Positions 1 to 6,651 are shown, counted from the stretch's first letter. The stretch is 9,744 nucleotides of DNA from Haloarculaceae archaeon (GCA_028274885.1 JAQCMX010000225.1:1-9744); one strand, 5' to 3'. The notes: a model not told the origin generated them from the letters alone. Numbers and translations are program-made.

Positions 1-761
1 GCGAAGTAACCGAGCCGCCAGCCGGTCATCGCATACGCCTTCGAGAAGCCGTTGACCGTGATGGCGCGATCTGCCATCCCCTGTAGCGCACCGAGGCTGG
101 TAACCGCCGTGTTGTCGTAGCGGATCTCCTTGTAGATCTCGTCGGAAACGACCGTCACGTCGTGTTCGACCGCCAGATCGCGCACGCCTTCGAGTGCCGC
201 TTTGCTGTACACAGCCCCGTGGGGGTTGCCAGGGGAGTTGACGACCAGCATGTCCGTCTCGTCTGTCACCAGCCCCCGGAGGTCTCCGAGTGCGTCCTCG
301 AGCCTGAAATCGTACTGGGCGGTGTCGAGGCGTGAGAGTTCCGCCCCGGCGATCTTTGCCATCGCCTCGTATGAAACCCAGGCTGGATCGAGCAAAGCCA
401 CCTCGTCACCCTCCTCGAGGAGTGCCTGGAAGATCTCGAACAACGCCTGTTTCGCGCCTGGCGTCACCATCACATTCTCGGCACCGTAGTGATCGAGGCC
501 GTCGTCGGCCAGTTTCTCGGCGATTGCCTCCCGTAGTTCTGGGATCCCTTGCGAAGGTGTATACCCCGTCTTGCCTGCCTCCATTGCCTGCTTTGCTGAC
601 CGCTTGATATTTTCGGGTGTGTCGAAGTCCGGTTCACCGACGCTGAGATCGACAACGTCGACCCCCTCGGCCTCGAGTTCGCTTGCCTTATTACTTATCG
701 CAAGGGTTGCGCTTGGCTCGACTCGCTGTACTCGGTTCGCAAAACTGAATTGCTCTATCAT
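1..761 (-). CDS. aspC: Class I pyridoxal-phosphate aminotransferase (aspartate aminotransferase type), 3' end outside window
   Basis: A fold-type I PLP enzyme that moves an amino group between an amino acid, probably aspartate, and a 2-oxo acid in the cytosol. About 253 residues are visible. The family is usually near 375, so roughly the last 120 codons lie left of base 1. Visible landmarks in order: SVGEPDFDTP (residues 40-49), the YTPSQG substrate-loop region (67-72), NSPGNPHGAVY (175-185, usual N-P-x-N-P-T-G motif, with H in place of T), SDEIY (206-210), and FSKAYAMTGWR (239-249) with K241 as the Schiff-base lysine. ATG at 759-761 is chosen because an in-frame TAA lies ten codons upstream (789-791) and the N-terminus MIEQFSFANRVQRVEPSATL is typical of archaeal members. 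It follows ribH by 42 bp on the same strand with no clear promoter between, so the two are probably cotranscribed. Class membership is firm; exact substrate is inferred. Confidence 0.93.
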   Translation of the reverse strand, partial: MIEQFSFANRVQRVEPSATLAISNKASELEAEGVDVVDLSVGEPDFDTPENIKRSAKQAMEAGKTGYTPSQGIPELREAIAEKLADDGLDHYGAENVMVTPGAKQALFEIFQALLEEGDEVALLDPAWVSYEAMAKIAGAELSRLDTAQYDFRLEDALGDLRGLVTDETDMLVVNSPGNPHGAVYSKAALEGVRDLAVEHDVTVVSDEIYKEIRYDNTAVTSLGALQGMADRAITVNGFSKAYAMTGWRLGYF

Positions 762-803
762 ACTGAAGTTGTGGTCGTGGTACCTCAATTAGTCTTCGAT
801 CGC

Positions 804-1220
804 TCAGTTGGCCTCGAGTTCGGAGACCAGTTCGATCGCGCTCTCGACGGCGGTGGCCCCGTATTCGACACGTGCCAGCGCCTCATCGTAACTCATACCC
901 GGCCCGGTGATCCCCATCGTCACCGGGGTATCGCGGTCCAGGCTGACATCGGTCAGCCCCTGTGCAGCCGCGTGTCCGATCACCTGATCGTGGTCCGTAT
1001 CGCCGGTGACGATGGCCCCGATAACGGCGACGGCGTCGATGTCCTCCCGTCGTGCCAACCGATCGGCGGCGAGGGGCGTGTCGTACGATCCCGGGACGTC
1101 AACCTCTGCCACGATCTCGGCGTCGTGTTTGGCTGCTCGCTCGCGGGCGTTTTCTGCCATCTGATCCGTAACTGACGCTGCTTTTTCGAAGTGGGCGACA
1201 ACCAGCCCGAGCTGGACCAT
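804..1220 (-). CDS. ribH: 6,7-dimethyl-8-ribityllumazine synthase
   Basis: Catalyses the penultimate riboflavin step, condensing 5-amino-6-ribitylamino-uracil with 3,4-dihydroxy-2-butanone 4-phosphate; the family forms pentameric or icosahedral assemblies. The product is 138 residues, the normal short archaeal length. Motifs: VAHFEKA near the N-terminus (8-14, position of the aromatic substrate contact), VPGSYDTP (42-49, family VPGAxExP), GAIVTGDTDHDQV (68-80) with H77 as the likely catalytic histidine, and TPVTMGITGP (98-107) at the phosphate/substrate pocket. The frame stays open far upstream, but homology begins at MVQLGLV. The ATG at 1218-1220 sits about 26 nt from a TATA-like block, so a leaderless start there is preferred over longer forms that would run into the divergent radB. 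It heads a unit with the aminotransferase gene. No FMN riboswitch is evident upstream. Confidence 0.95.
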   Translation of the reverse strand: MVQLGLVVAHFEKAASVTDQMAENARERAAKHDAEIVAEVDVPGSYDTPLAADRLARREDIDAVAVIGAIVTGDTDHDQVIGHAAAQGLTDVSLDRDTPVTMGITGPGMSYDEALARVEYGATAVESAIELVSELEAN

Positions 1221-1240
1221 ATCTAATCCGGTGGTAGCTG

Positions 1241-1250
1241 CGGTAAAAGA
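1241..1250 (-). promoter_or_regulatory. TATA-like element for ribH
   Basis: On the minus strand the sequence reads TCTTTTACCG, centred about 26 nt before the ribH ATG. This is the spacing expected between an archaeal TATA box and a transcript starting at or next to the start codon. No Shine-Dalgarno is seen between them. Inferred from sequence and spacing only. Confidence 0.45.
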
Positions 1251-1311
1251 ACTACCGTTCTCTGCCTGGGTACCTCGTGAATACGGCTGGGAAAAAAGGG
1301 AGACAAAACAG

Positions 1312-1320
1312 AGAATTAAG
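1312..1320 (+). promoter_or_regulatory. TATA-like element for radB
   Basis: AGAATTAAG lies about 29 nt upstream of the GTG at 1346. This supports a leaderless radB transcript starting at that codon and argues against the longer reading that begins at the GTG at 1277, because the box would then sit inside the coding sequence. Confidence 0.45.
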
Positions 1321-1345
1321 TGCCAGGACGCGCCAACTCCGGGTA

Positions 1346-2032
1346 GTGAGAGATTATATACCGACTCGCTGTCCGCCGGTGGATGAATTACTCGGTGGCG
1401 GGTTCGAACGGGGTGCCGTGACCCAAATCTACGGGCAACCAGCTGCCGGCAAGACGAACCTTGTTCTCTCCGCGGCCGTCGGGGTAGCCGCGGGCGAGCA
1501 ATCGGTTCTCTATATCGACACAGAGGGGCTGCCGGTCGAGCGACTGGAACAGATCGCAGGGGCAAACGCCGGGGCTGCCCTCGACGAGATCGCATCGCGG
1601 ATTATCGTTTCTGAGGTAGTCACGTTCGACGAACAGGCAGAGGCGGTCCAGGACGCTACGGAGCTTGCCGGCCAGGTGGAACTGATCGTTCTCGACAGCG
1701 CGACGGGCTTTTATCGTCTCGAACGAACCCGACAGGACGAGGGGGAGGCGCTTCGGGCTGTCGCCCGACAGATCACTCACCTGCTTTCGCTGGCGCGGAA
1801 ACACGACCTCGCAGTCGCATTCACCAATCAGGTGTACAGCGATCCGGAAAGCGACAGAACGCGTGCTCTCGGCGGGAACACGCTCGATCACTGGTCCGGG
1901 GTCGTACTCAGACTCGACCGGTTTCGCGGCGGTAACCGTCGCGCGACTCTCGAAAAACATCACTCGCGTGAAACAGGTGGGACCGCACAGTTCCGTATTA
2001 CCGGCGACGGTATCGAAGCTGGCGACTCGTAG
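1346..2032 (+). CDS. radB: DNA repair and recombination protein RadB
   Basis: A RecA/RadA-family paralogue of Euryarchaeota made of the ATPase core without RadA's N-terminal helix-hairpin-helix domain; known as a RadA mediator in homologous recombination. Numbering from the GTG at 1346 (228 residues): the family opening DYIPTRCPPVDELLGGGFERG (3-23), Walker A GQPAAGKT (30-37), YIDTEG (56-61), Walker B LIVLDS (113-118), and the FTNQVYSD segment (159-166) near the DNA-binding loops. A GTG at 1277 would add 23 residues. That extension is basic, uses rare codons (AGA, TTA, AGG, AGT) and contains the TATA-like box, so the shorter start is preferred. Divergent from ribH and convergent with the carbonic anhydrase. 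Identity is firm; the start is an inference. Confidence 0.94.
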   Translation: MRDYIPTRCPPVDELLGGGFERGAVTQIYGQPAAGKTNLVLSAAVGVAAGEQSVLYIDTEGLPVERLEQIAGANAGAALDEIASRIIVSEVVTFDEQAEAVQDATELAGQVELIVLDSATGFYRLERTRQDEGEALRAVARQITHLLSLARKHDLAVAFTNQVYSDPESDRTRALGGNTLDHWSGVVLRLDRFRGGNRRATLEKHHSRETGGTAQFRITGDGIEAGDS

Positions 2033-2090
2033 ACACGATACCCACCCCAGCGCAAACGCGGGCAGTCTTCCACGGTAGACAGGAGGGATC

Positions 2091-2312
2091 TCATACTGTT
2101 GGCCGTAAGTGATCTACGATATTCGCCACGTGGTGGCGAAATTCTTGAAAGACGTACAGCCAACGGTATAATACGGGATCGATCCCGAGATACTTTTTTA
2201 TAACAGCGGTGAAATCGAGGTCCAGTTCGCGCCGAAAGCGTTCAAAGACGCTGGCTTTCGGTACGGAACGGAGATCAGCATCTCCAGCGGTAGGCTCGGC
2301 AGCTATTCTCAC
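2091..2312 (-). CDS. Doubtful 73-residue ORF coupled to the carbonic anhydrase stop
   Basis: I do not recognise this protein. Its GTG start shares the four bases GTGA with the TGA stop of the carbonic anhydrase gene (2309-2312), an arrangement typical of translationally coupled genes. The product is not the Arg/Pro/Ser-rich type made by shadow frames here; its second half (FERFRRELDLDF, VIKKYLGIDP, LYRWLYVFQEF) looks helical and amphipathic. Against it: third-position GC is only about 55 percent, lower than the neighbours, and the frame contains a perfect hairpin and a palindrome followed on the other strand by a T-run, so AT-rich intergenic DNA could explain it. It may be a gene, a decayed gene or chance. 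Confidence 0.3.
   Translation of the reverse strand: MRIAAEPTAGDADLRSVPKASVFERFRRELDLDFTAVIKKYLGIDPVLYRWLYVFQEFRHHVANIVDHLRPTV
2122..2140. repeat. Perfect 8-bp hairpin between convergent genes
   Basis: TTCGCCAC and GTGGCGAA pair perfectly around a 3-nt loop. The hairpin lies about 90 bp past the radB stop and downstream of the carbonic anhydrase on the other strand, so it could help end transcription from either side or be a protein-binding palindrome. No T-run follows it directly on either strand. Confidence 0.5.
2174..2199 (+). terminator. Palindrome plus T6, likely end of the radB transcript
   Basis: CGGGATCGATCCCG (2174-2187) is a perfect 14-bp palindrome followed six bases later by TTTTTT (2194-2199). 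T-tracts are the main archaeal termination signal, so this is a plausible radB terminator about 160 bp past its stop. Read on the minus strand the same stretch is TTATAAAAAAG and could instead act as a TATA box. Confidence 0.4.
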
Positions 2313-3004
2313 CCGTCTACCAATCGACGCACTGCGACAGCGTAGGCCTCTGGGACCATCTCTCGGATCGCCTGGATGTCAGTTGTGCCATTGACATTGA
2401 CGAGATATGTCCGCCCTCGAGTGTCGCCGTAGACACCCTGGAAATCGTAGACAAATCCATAGACGTCTGTCGACCCGGGGACAGAGTCGCTTTCGCGGAG
2501 AAACGCGACCTGTCTGTCCACATTGAACTCGACGAGTTGATTTACCAGTGAAACGTCCCGACTGGCATCTATCCCGTCCTGTTCGAGTCCGGCCTCGACA
2601 ACCGGAACGAGCGTTTTGATCCACTTTCCGACGTCTTCGCCGACGGTGGCTGTCTCGCTTTGTACCGCCTCCAGGGTGGCTGTAAGCGCACCGCAACCGG
2701 AATGACCGACCACGACAGCTACGCCGGTGTCAGTATTGGAGATCGGATAGAGCACACTACCGTCGACGATCCGTTTGCCGTCCCGGGTATCCCAGACCTG
2801 ATTCCCGATCGTGCTCGGGGTAAACACCCAACCGGGCTCCCTCACGTTCCACATTCCCTCTTGGGAAACACGGGAGTCCGCACAGCAGATCGACACGACG
2901 GCAGGTTCCTGGCTGTCCTCGACGGCGTCAAAGTAGCTCTCGGGCAGCGATTCCGCGTGTCTCTCGTTCCGTGCGAGCAACTCCGCGAGCGTGGTCTCCG
3001 ACAT
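2309..3004 (-). CDS. Beta-class carbonic anhydrase
   Basis: A zinc enzyme interconverting CO2 and bicarbonate in the cytosol; 231 residues. The beta-class ligand set is visible: CADSR (41-45) with zinc ligand C41 and the catalytic D43/R45 dyad, then HSGCG (101-105) with H101 and C104. A second cysteine (C40) directly precedes the ligand cysteine. The segment after the dyad, EPGWVFTPSTIGNQ (56-69), differs from the bacterial PGDLFVVRNAGN form but keeps the P-G and G-N positions. ATG at 3002-3004 fits the homologous N-terminus and has an A-rich block about 32 nt upstream. It appears monocistronic, apart from the doubtful ORF overlapping its stop. The family call is firm; physiological role (bicarbonate supply or pH balance) is inferred. 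Confidence 0.9.
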   Translation of the reverse strand: MSETTLAELLARNERHAESLPESYFDAVEDSQEPAVVSICCADSRVSQEGMWNVREPGWVFTPSTIGNQVWDTRDGKRIVDGSVLYPISNTDTGVAVVVGHSGCGALTATLEAVQSETATVGEDVGKWIKTLVPVVEAGLEQDGIDASRDVSLVNQLVEFNVDRQVAFLRESDSVPGSTDVYGFVYDFQGVYGDTRGRTYLVNVNGTTDIQAIREMVPEAYAVAVRRLVDG

Positions 3005-3030
3005 TGTAGCTGCTGGGAGCGCGGGCTACG

Positions 3031-3041
3031 TCTTTCTTTTC
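3031..3041 (-). promoter_or_regulatory. A-rich TATA-like element for the carbonic anhydrase gene
   Basis: The minus strand reads GAAAAGAAAGA, centred about 32 nt upstream of the ATG at 3004, in an otherwise GC-rich gap. It is a weak match to an archaeal TATA box, called mainly on position. Confidence 0.3.
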
Positions 3042-3140
3042 GATTCTCGACCACACGACCCTACCGTGTCGATCGAGCCTCACCGACCAGAGGGGCGGTA
3101 AACTGATGCTGATGAGCGTCACATCGGTTCCCCGTGCCCG

Positions 3141-3764
3141 TCAGTTCCACTCGATACGAAACACTTCGACCTCGATCTCGCGGGTATCAGTTGTGTGAAA
3201 ATCGAATGCCCGTGGCAGTTCGAACTGAGCCTGGAAGGCGTGGGTCAGTTCACCGCCGTGTTCGCCGGCGAACGATTCGATGAACCCGGAACTGCCAGCG
3301 TTGTGTATCGAGTAGGATACGTCAGCGAGATCGCTCGTGCTTTCCAGAAACCCTCTGTCGGCGTGTTCGTTCCCGTCCTGTGCGCCAAACGGTGGGTTCA
3401 TGAGGACTGTGGTGTCAGCCTGGGGGTTCAGTGACGGCTGGGTTGCGTCACCGCGAACCCAGGACACCTCGGCGGTCGAGGCAACCCGTCGTTCGTTCTC
3501 TCGGGCCAGTCCCAGCGGTCCGGGATCGATATCGAGCCCTACGACGCGCGCCGGCGCCCGGAGCGCCGAACCCAGTGCGAGCATGCCGGTACCGCAACCG
3601 AGGTCTAACACGAGTCGACCGTCGATGTCGTCCTGGAGATCGGCAGTGTGGACCAGATGCGCAGCGAGTTCCGGAGGTGTCCTGTACTGCTCCAGATCGG
3701 CCCGTGGGTCGTCGAAGCCAACGACCACGCCGAGCTGTTGCGTGAGCTCGCTTTTTGTGGCCAT
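3141..3764 (-). CDS. METTL5/COG2263-type N6-adenine RNA methyltransferase (predicted)
   Basis: A class I SAM-dependent methylase of the archaeal/eukaryotic METTL5 group, whose characterised members make N6-methyladenosine in small-subunit rRNA; the target here is inferred from family. 207 residues. Features: LEQYRTPPELAAHL (24-37), the conserved segment before the fold; motif I LVLDLGCGTGML (51-62); acidic motif II VGLDID (75-80); and the catalytic MNPPFGAQ (122-129), whose NPPF tetrad marks amino-group methylases. The C-terminal half ends with acidic strands typical of the group. ATG at 3762-3764 is chosen because an upstream in-frame ATG at 3860 would place the AT-rich promoter block inside the coding sequence and add non-homologous residues. 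It has its own promoter and is separated from its neighbours by 136 and 210 bp. Confidence 0.86.
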   Translation of the reverse strand: MATKSELTQQLGVVVGFDDPRADLEQYRTPPELAAHLVHTADLQDDIDGRLVLDLGCGTGMLALGSALRAPARVVGLDIDPGPLGLARENERRVASTAEVSWVRGDATQPSLNPQADTTVLMNPPFGAQDGNEHADRGFLESTSDLADVSYSIHNAGSSGFIESFAGEHGGELTHAFQAQFELPRAFDFHTTDTREIEVEVFRIEWN

Positions 3765-3781
3765 TATCGTACCATATTCGG

Positions 3782-3795
3782 TATTAATACAAAAG
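3782..3795 (-). promoter_or_regulatory. TATA-like element for the METTL5-type gene
   Basis: The minus strand reads CTTTTGTATTAATA, ending about 18-31 nt before the ATG at 3764. This is the most AT-rich patch in the 3765-3974 gap and supports the short start with a leaderless or very short leader transcript. The rest of that gap holds nothing else I recognise. Confidence 0.5.
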
Positions 3796-3974
3796 TCTTT
3801 GTAAATAACCCACGATAATAGCGAGCGGCAAACGGCTGGGCGGCCCCGATTCGGATCCAAACTCGGACGTGTTGGCTCACCAGCGAATGTTCGTTGTGTC
3901 GGCGGCTAGCTCGTAGCGATTGGAGGTAGCGACGCGGGTTCAGACGCGGAACGTGATCGGGCCGACATATGGAC

Positions 3975-4532
3975 TCATTGCCGGGTCGCGACCACCAGGA
4001 ACGTTTCCGTCCGTTCCGCAGCGGTCAGTACTGTAAAGCCAGCACCCGCGAGCATTCTGCGGGCTTGCGAGGAATCGTACCGTTCTTCGAGTGGTGGTCC
4101 GGCGTTGCCGGTTCCCTCCGCCGACCAGTCGACGATGGCGATTTTCGTTTCCTCACCGCTCACGCGGTAGAGTTCCGCCAGTGACCGATCCGTTGTGCTT
4201 TCGTGGAAGGTCATCGTCGAAACCACCCCATCGACGACACCGTCCGGAAACGGGAGACGCTCTGCTTCGCCGGTAACCAGGGAGACGTTGCCGGCGACAC
4301 CGCGCTCTCGGTACCGCTCGTGCATCACCGACTGCACGTCGAGTCCCACTATCTGCCCGACGAATGGCGCGAGTTCCTCGGTATAGAAGCCGGAACCGCT
4401 GCCGACATCCAGAAGCAAGCTATCGTCACCACGTGGCAAGTGCTGGAGGAGTTCCTCACGCGAACAGAACCGAAATCTGGTGGGATCTTCGAGTCGCTCG
4501 ATCTTCGACGGATCGAAGAGATGGTGTCCCAT
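3975..4532 (-). CDS. Class I SAM-dependent methyltransferase, substrate unknown
   Basis: A small methyltransferase (185 residues) of the UbiE/COQ5-like superfamily, probably cytosolic. It opens MGHHLFDPSKIERLEDPTRF, a form I associate with a group common in haloarchaea. Motif I is LDVGSGSGFY (41-50) with the SAM ribose-binding acid D65 in GLDV, followed by GEAERLPFPDG (88-98) and STMTFHE (105-111, motif IV region). The C-terminal VDWSAEGTGNAGPPLEER (134-151) is also typical of that group. There is no NPPF, so it is not an amino-N DNA/RNA methylase. Its ATG lies 1 nt after the dph2 TAG, so the two genes are almost certainly cotranscribed and probably coupled. It is not Dph5, which has an unrelated fold (class III). 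Small-molecule or arsenite-type targets are possible; the sequence does not decide. Confidence 0.85.
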   Translation of the reverse strand: MGHHLFDPSKIERLEDPTRFRFCSREELLQHLPRGDDSLLLDVGSGSGFYTEELAPFVGQIVGLDVQSVMHERYRERGVAGNVSLVTGEAERLPFPDGVVDGVVSTMTFHESTTDRSLAELYRVSGEETKIAIVDWSAEGTGNAGPPLEERYDSSQARRMLAGAGFTVLTAAERTETFLVVATRQ

Positions 4533-4533
4533 C

Positions 4534-5583
4534 CTACCACGTCCCGTGAAAGGTGTCGAATTCGAGTTCTTCGAGTGGTTTCTCGCCGATCGCGATCCGA
4601 TACTCCCCCGGCGTGAGCATCGGTGAATCGAACTGTGGCCCGTCGTCGGTCGTGATCCGTGGACAGCCCGTATTGACGTAGGCGTCTAGCCCAAAGTTCA
4701 GCAGCCTGTCGGGGGTAATCTCGTCCATCGTAATGAGATAGGCGTTGTCGTTGTCGTCGACGATCTCCTTGGCCTGTTCCCACCGCCCCTGTCCGATCTT
4801 CGTACAGTAGATGATCCCCCAGGTTTCGGCGTCCATCGCCTTGTGAACCGTCGCGTAGCGTTCTTTCAGGAACTGGTCCGGCTCTGCCACGGAGACAGTG
4901 TTGTTGACCGGGTCCGCGATGACGACGTGCTTGTCCTGGTGTTCCATCGCCAGGCCCAGAGGGTGGAATTTGCCGCCACCGACGTACAGTATCTGTTCGG
5001 CGTCGATGTCCGCCGAGGCGTAGTTACAGCCAAGTACCTGCCCCTCGTGGGTGAGTCGCTCGTCACCCCGGCGGGTGTGGACGGTGTACCCTTCCGATTC
5101 GAGTTGGGCTTTCATGCCATCGAACTTGTTCATGTGCTGTGCGGTCGTCACGAGGCCGACGTCGGGATCCGCATCCGGGTCTGGGAGTTCCGTCCCCATT
5201 GCGGACTCGATGATCGGTTCGACTTCGACGTTCGAAAACAGCGGAACGTAGATAATGCTTTCCGACTCTTTCATCGGTGAATGGCCGAAATGGACGAACA
5301 CGTCGCTCCGGCGCATCAACTCCGTATCGAGGTCACACGCCCCATAGCAGGGCTGTCCCGAAATGAGGACAGAGACATCTTCGGGAAGGATATCCCGCAG
5401 ATCATCGGCGACCCCAGGTCCCCGCCGTTTGAGCCCTTCCGGGAACTGTAGTCCGACGGTTTCGGCGCCGCGCTCGTCGACCGCCGAAATGACCCTGTCG
5501 AGTTCGTAATCCCACTCGCGGTCGTGTTGCAGAGACATACCCGTCTTTCTCAGATCCCCCGCAGGGCGTGAATCCTGACTCAT
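4534..5583 (-). CDS. dph2: Diphthamide biosynthesis radical enzyme Dph2 (3-amino-3-carboxypropyl-histidine synthase)
   Basis: Performs the first step of diphthamide formation on translation elongation factor 2: a 4Fe-4S enzyme cleaves SAM unconventionally and transfers the 3-amino-3-carboxypropyl group to the target histidine. 349 residues, in the usual range. The three widely separated cluster ligands are visible: C83 in YGACD, C186 in LGCNYA and C307 in NTGCPRI. Their spacing (103 and 121) closely matches the characterised archaeal Dph2 enzyme. Also seen: LQFPEGLK (45-52) and VGGGKFHPLG (201-210). ATG at 5583 is preferred to the internal ATG at 5538 because a TATA-like box lies about 27 nt upstream of it; the shorter form would lose 15 poorly conserved residues. 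First gene of a unit with the methyltransferase at 3975-4532, divergent from the hydrolase gene at 5673. Confidence 0.95.
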   Translation of the reverse strand: MSQDSRPAGDLRKTGMSLQHDREWDYELDRVISAVDERGAETVGLQFPEGLKRRGPGVADDLRDILPEDVSVLISGQPCYGACDLDTELMRRSDVFVHFGHSPMKESESIIYVPLFSNVEVEPIIESAMGTELPDPDADPDVGLVTTAQHMNKFDGMKAQLESEGYTVHTRRGDERLTHEGQVLGCNYASADIDAEQILYVGGGKFHPLGLAMEHQDKHVVIADPVNNTVSVAEPDQFLKERYATVHKAMDAETWGIIYCTKIGQGRWEQAKEIVDDNDNAYLITMDEITPDRLLNFGLDAYVNTGCPRITTDDGPQFDSPMLTPGEYRIAIGEKPLEELEFDTFHGTW

Positions 5584-5606
5584 TACCCTCCGTATCCACT
5601 CTGGGC

Positions 5607-5613
5607 GTATAAC
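5607..5613 (-). promoter_or_regulatory. TATA-like element for the dph2 unit
   Basis: The minus strand reads GTTATAC, centred about 27 nt before the dph2 ATG at 5583, consistent with a leaderless transcript. It shares the 89-bp divergent gap with the hydrolase promoter. Confidence 0.55.
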
Positions 5614-5643
5614 GACGACGCTTCGTCACAGGGATCGTCAGCG

Positions 5644-5650
5644 GTTTACT
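5644..5650 (+). promoter_or_regulatory. TATA-like element for the MBL-fold gene
   Basis: GTTTACT is centred about 26 nt upstream of the ATG at 5673, the spacing expected for a leaderless archaeal transcript. No Shine-Dalgarno is present. Confidence 0.5.
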
Positions 5651-5672
5651 CGTCGCTCTGGTTTCCCCGTAC

Positions 5673-6500
5673 ATGATACAAAGTGATTGGGGCGACTGGC
5701 TCCCGCAAGCAATCGAGTCGGCCGAACCGGATGGACTGGCGCTTTGGTATCTGGGCTGTAACGGCTTCGCGCTGAGATCCACAGGGGGGGAAACGGTGTA
5801 CGTCGACCCGTATCTCGGGACCGGTGATCCCCCGCGGACGATCAGGATGATCCCGGTTCCATTTAATCCGGACGATGTATCACAGGCGGACGCGATCTTC
5901 GCAACCCACGAGCACTCCGACCACGTCCACGAAGAGACACAGGCTCCGATGCTCGAATCGACGGGAGCGAACTTCTATGCGCCGGATGCGAGCCTCGAAA
6001 TCGTCGAATCGGAGGGCTGGACCGATTCCTGGGCGCTCGATTCCGACCAGTTACGCGAGGTCCAGAAGGGAAAAACGGTGACCCTCGGGGACCTGACAGT
6101 CCACGTCGAACAGGCCAACGATCCGGACGCAGACCATCCTGTCGCGTACGTCTTCGAACATCCGTCCGGTACATTCGTGCACGCAGGTGACGCACGCCCC
6201 GGTGCGTTCGAGCAAATTGGGGCACGCTACGATGTCGATCTTGCGGCAGTTGCCTTCGGGACGACCGGGATGATCCCCGACAAGGAGACTCGCGAGCCCG
6301 AGTGCACCACCTGGTACAACGACGAGAACATGATAATCGAGGTCGCCAACGAGCTGTCCGCTCGGCGACTCCTTCCGACACACTGGGACATGTGGAAGGG
6401 GCTGACCGCGGATCCGACTGTTCTCCACAGACACGCAGCGAGTTTCGAACACCCGGAGACGCTCGAAGTGATCGAGATCGGTGATCGAGTCGATATCTGA
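5673..6500 (+). CDS. MBL-fold metallo-hydrolase, UlaG-like (predicted)
   Basis: A 275-residue metallo-beta-lactamase-fold protein, predicted cytosolic, with a likely dinuclear metal site. Metal-binding motif ATHEHSDHVH (77-86) supplies H79, H81, D83 and H84. HAGDARPG (170-177) gives H170 and D173, and PTHWDMWKG (235-243) gives H237. The N-terminal WYLGCNGFALRS (25-36) and VYVDPYLGTGDPPRT (42-56) resemble the UlaG (L-ascorbate-6-phosphate lactonase) branch rather than glyoxalase II or RNase Z. I see no ascorbate-utilisation genes nearby, so the substrate is unknown and should not be taken from the name. It appears monocistronic. T-tracts follow the stop (TGA at 6498-6500) at 6521-6525 and 6586-6592. 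Confidence 0.88.
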   Translation: MIQSDWGDWLPQAIESAEPDGLALWYLGCNGFALRSTGGETVYVDPYLGTGDPPRTIRMIPVPFNPDDVSQADAIFATHEHSDHVHEETQAPMLESTGANFYAPDASLEIVESEGWTDSWALDSDQLREVQKGKTVTLGDLTVHVEQANDPDADHPVAYVFEHPSGTFVHAGDARPGAFEQIGARYDVDLAAVAFGTTGMIPDKETREPECTTWYNDENMIIEVANELSARRLLPTHWDMWKGLTADPTVLHRHAASFEHPETLEVIEIGDRVDI

Positions 6501-6520
6501 TCCCCAACCGAGAGGCGTCG

Positions 6521-6525
6521 TTTTT
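6521..6525 (+). terminator. T5 tract after the hydrolase gene
   Basis: TTTTT follows the stop by about 20 bases in a GC-rich context. It is a reasonable first archaeal termination tract; a stronger T7 tract lies at 6586-6592. Between them is a weak hairpin, CCGTC-CTAA-GACGG (6541-6554). Confidence 0.35.
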
Positions 6526-6575
6526 CACGAGACTGCGTGTCCGTCCTAAGACGGTTCGAGGCCCAGTTCTACGAT

Positions 6576-6602
6576 CGTCTTCGAGTTTTTTTCCAGAAGA
6601 CG
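6576..6602 (+). repeat. Inverted repeat CGTCTTC/GAAGACG enclosing a T7 run
   Basis: Perfect 7-bp arms (6576-6582 and 6596-6602) flank a 13-nt loop holding TTTTTTT (6586-6592). The T-run is likely the second, stronger terminator for the hydrolase transcript. Having the T-tract inside the loop rather than after the stem is unlike a bacterial intrinsic terminator. Confidence 0.4.
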
Positions 6603-6651
6603 GTGTGAGCATCAGGTACAGTCCCGGCGGCCGTCGAAGTCGAAGATCTGA

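Noticed and set aside
202..655. Several frames opposite and beside the aminotransferase
   Set aside because: Low-complexity Ser/Pro/Arg composition; the aminotransferase frame explains the stretch.
1221..1595. Upstream extension of the ribH frame
   Set aside because: The added residues are Arg-rich, overlap divergent radB and precede the clear family start MVQLGLV.
1388..1963. 191-residue minus-strand frame inside radB
   Set aside because: It is the antisense shadow of a gene with Walker A and B motifs; no recognisable domain.
2660..3106. 148-residue plus-strand frame opposite the carbonic anhydrase
   Set aside because: Antisense shadow with no motifs; the minus strand carries all beta-class ligands.
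4843..5280. 145-residue plus-strand frame opposite dph2
   Set aside because: Shadow of a gene with all three cluster cysteines; no domain seen.
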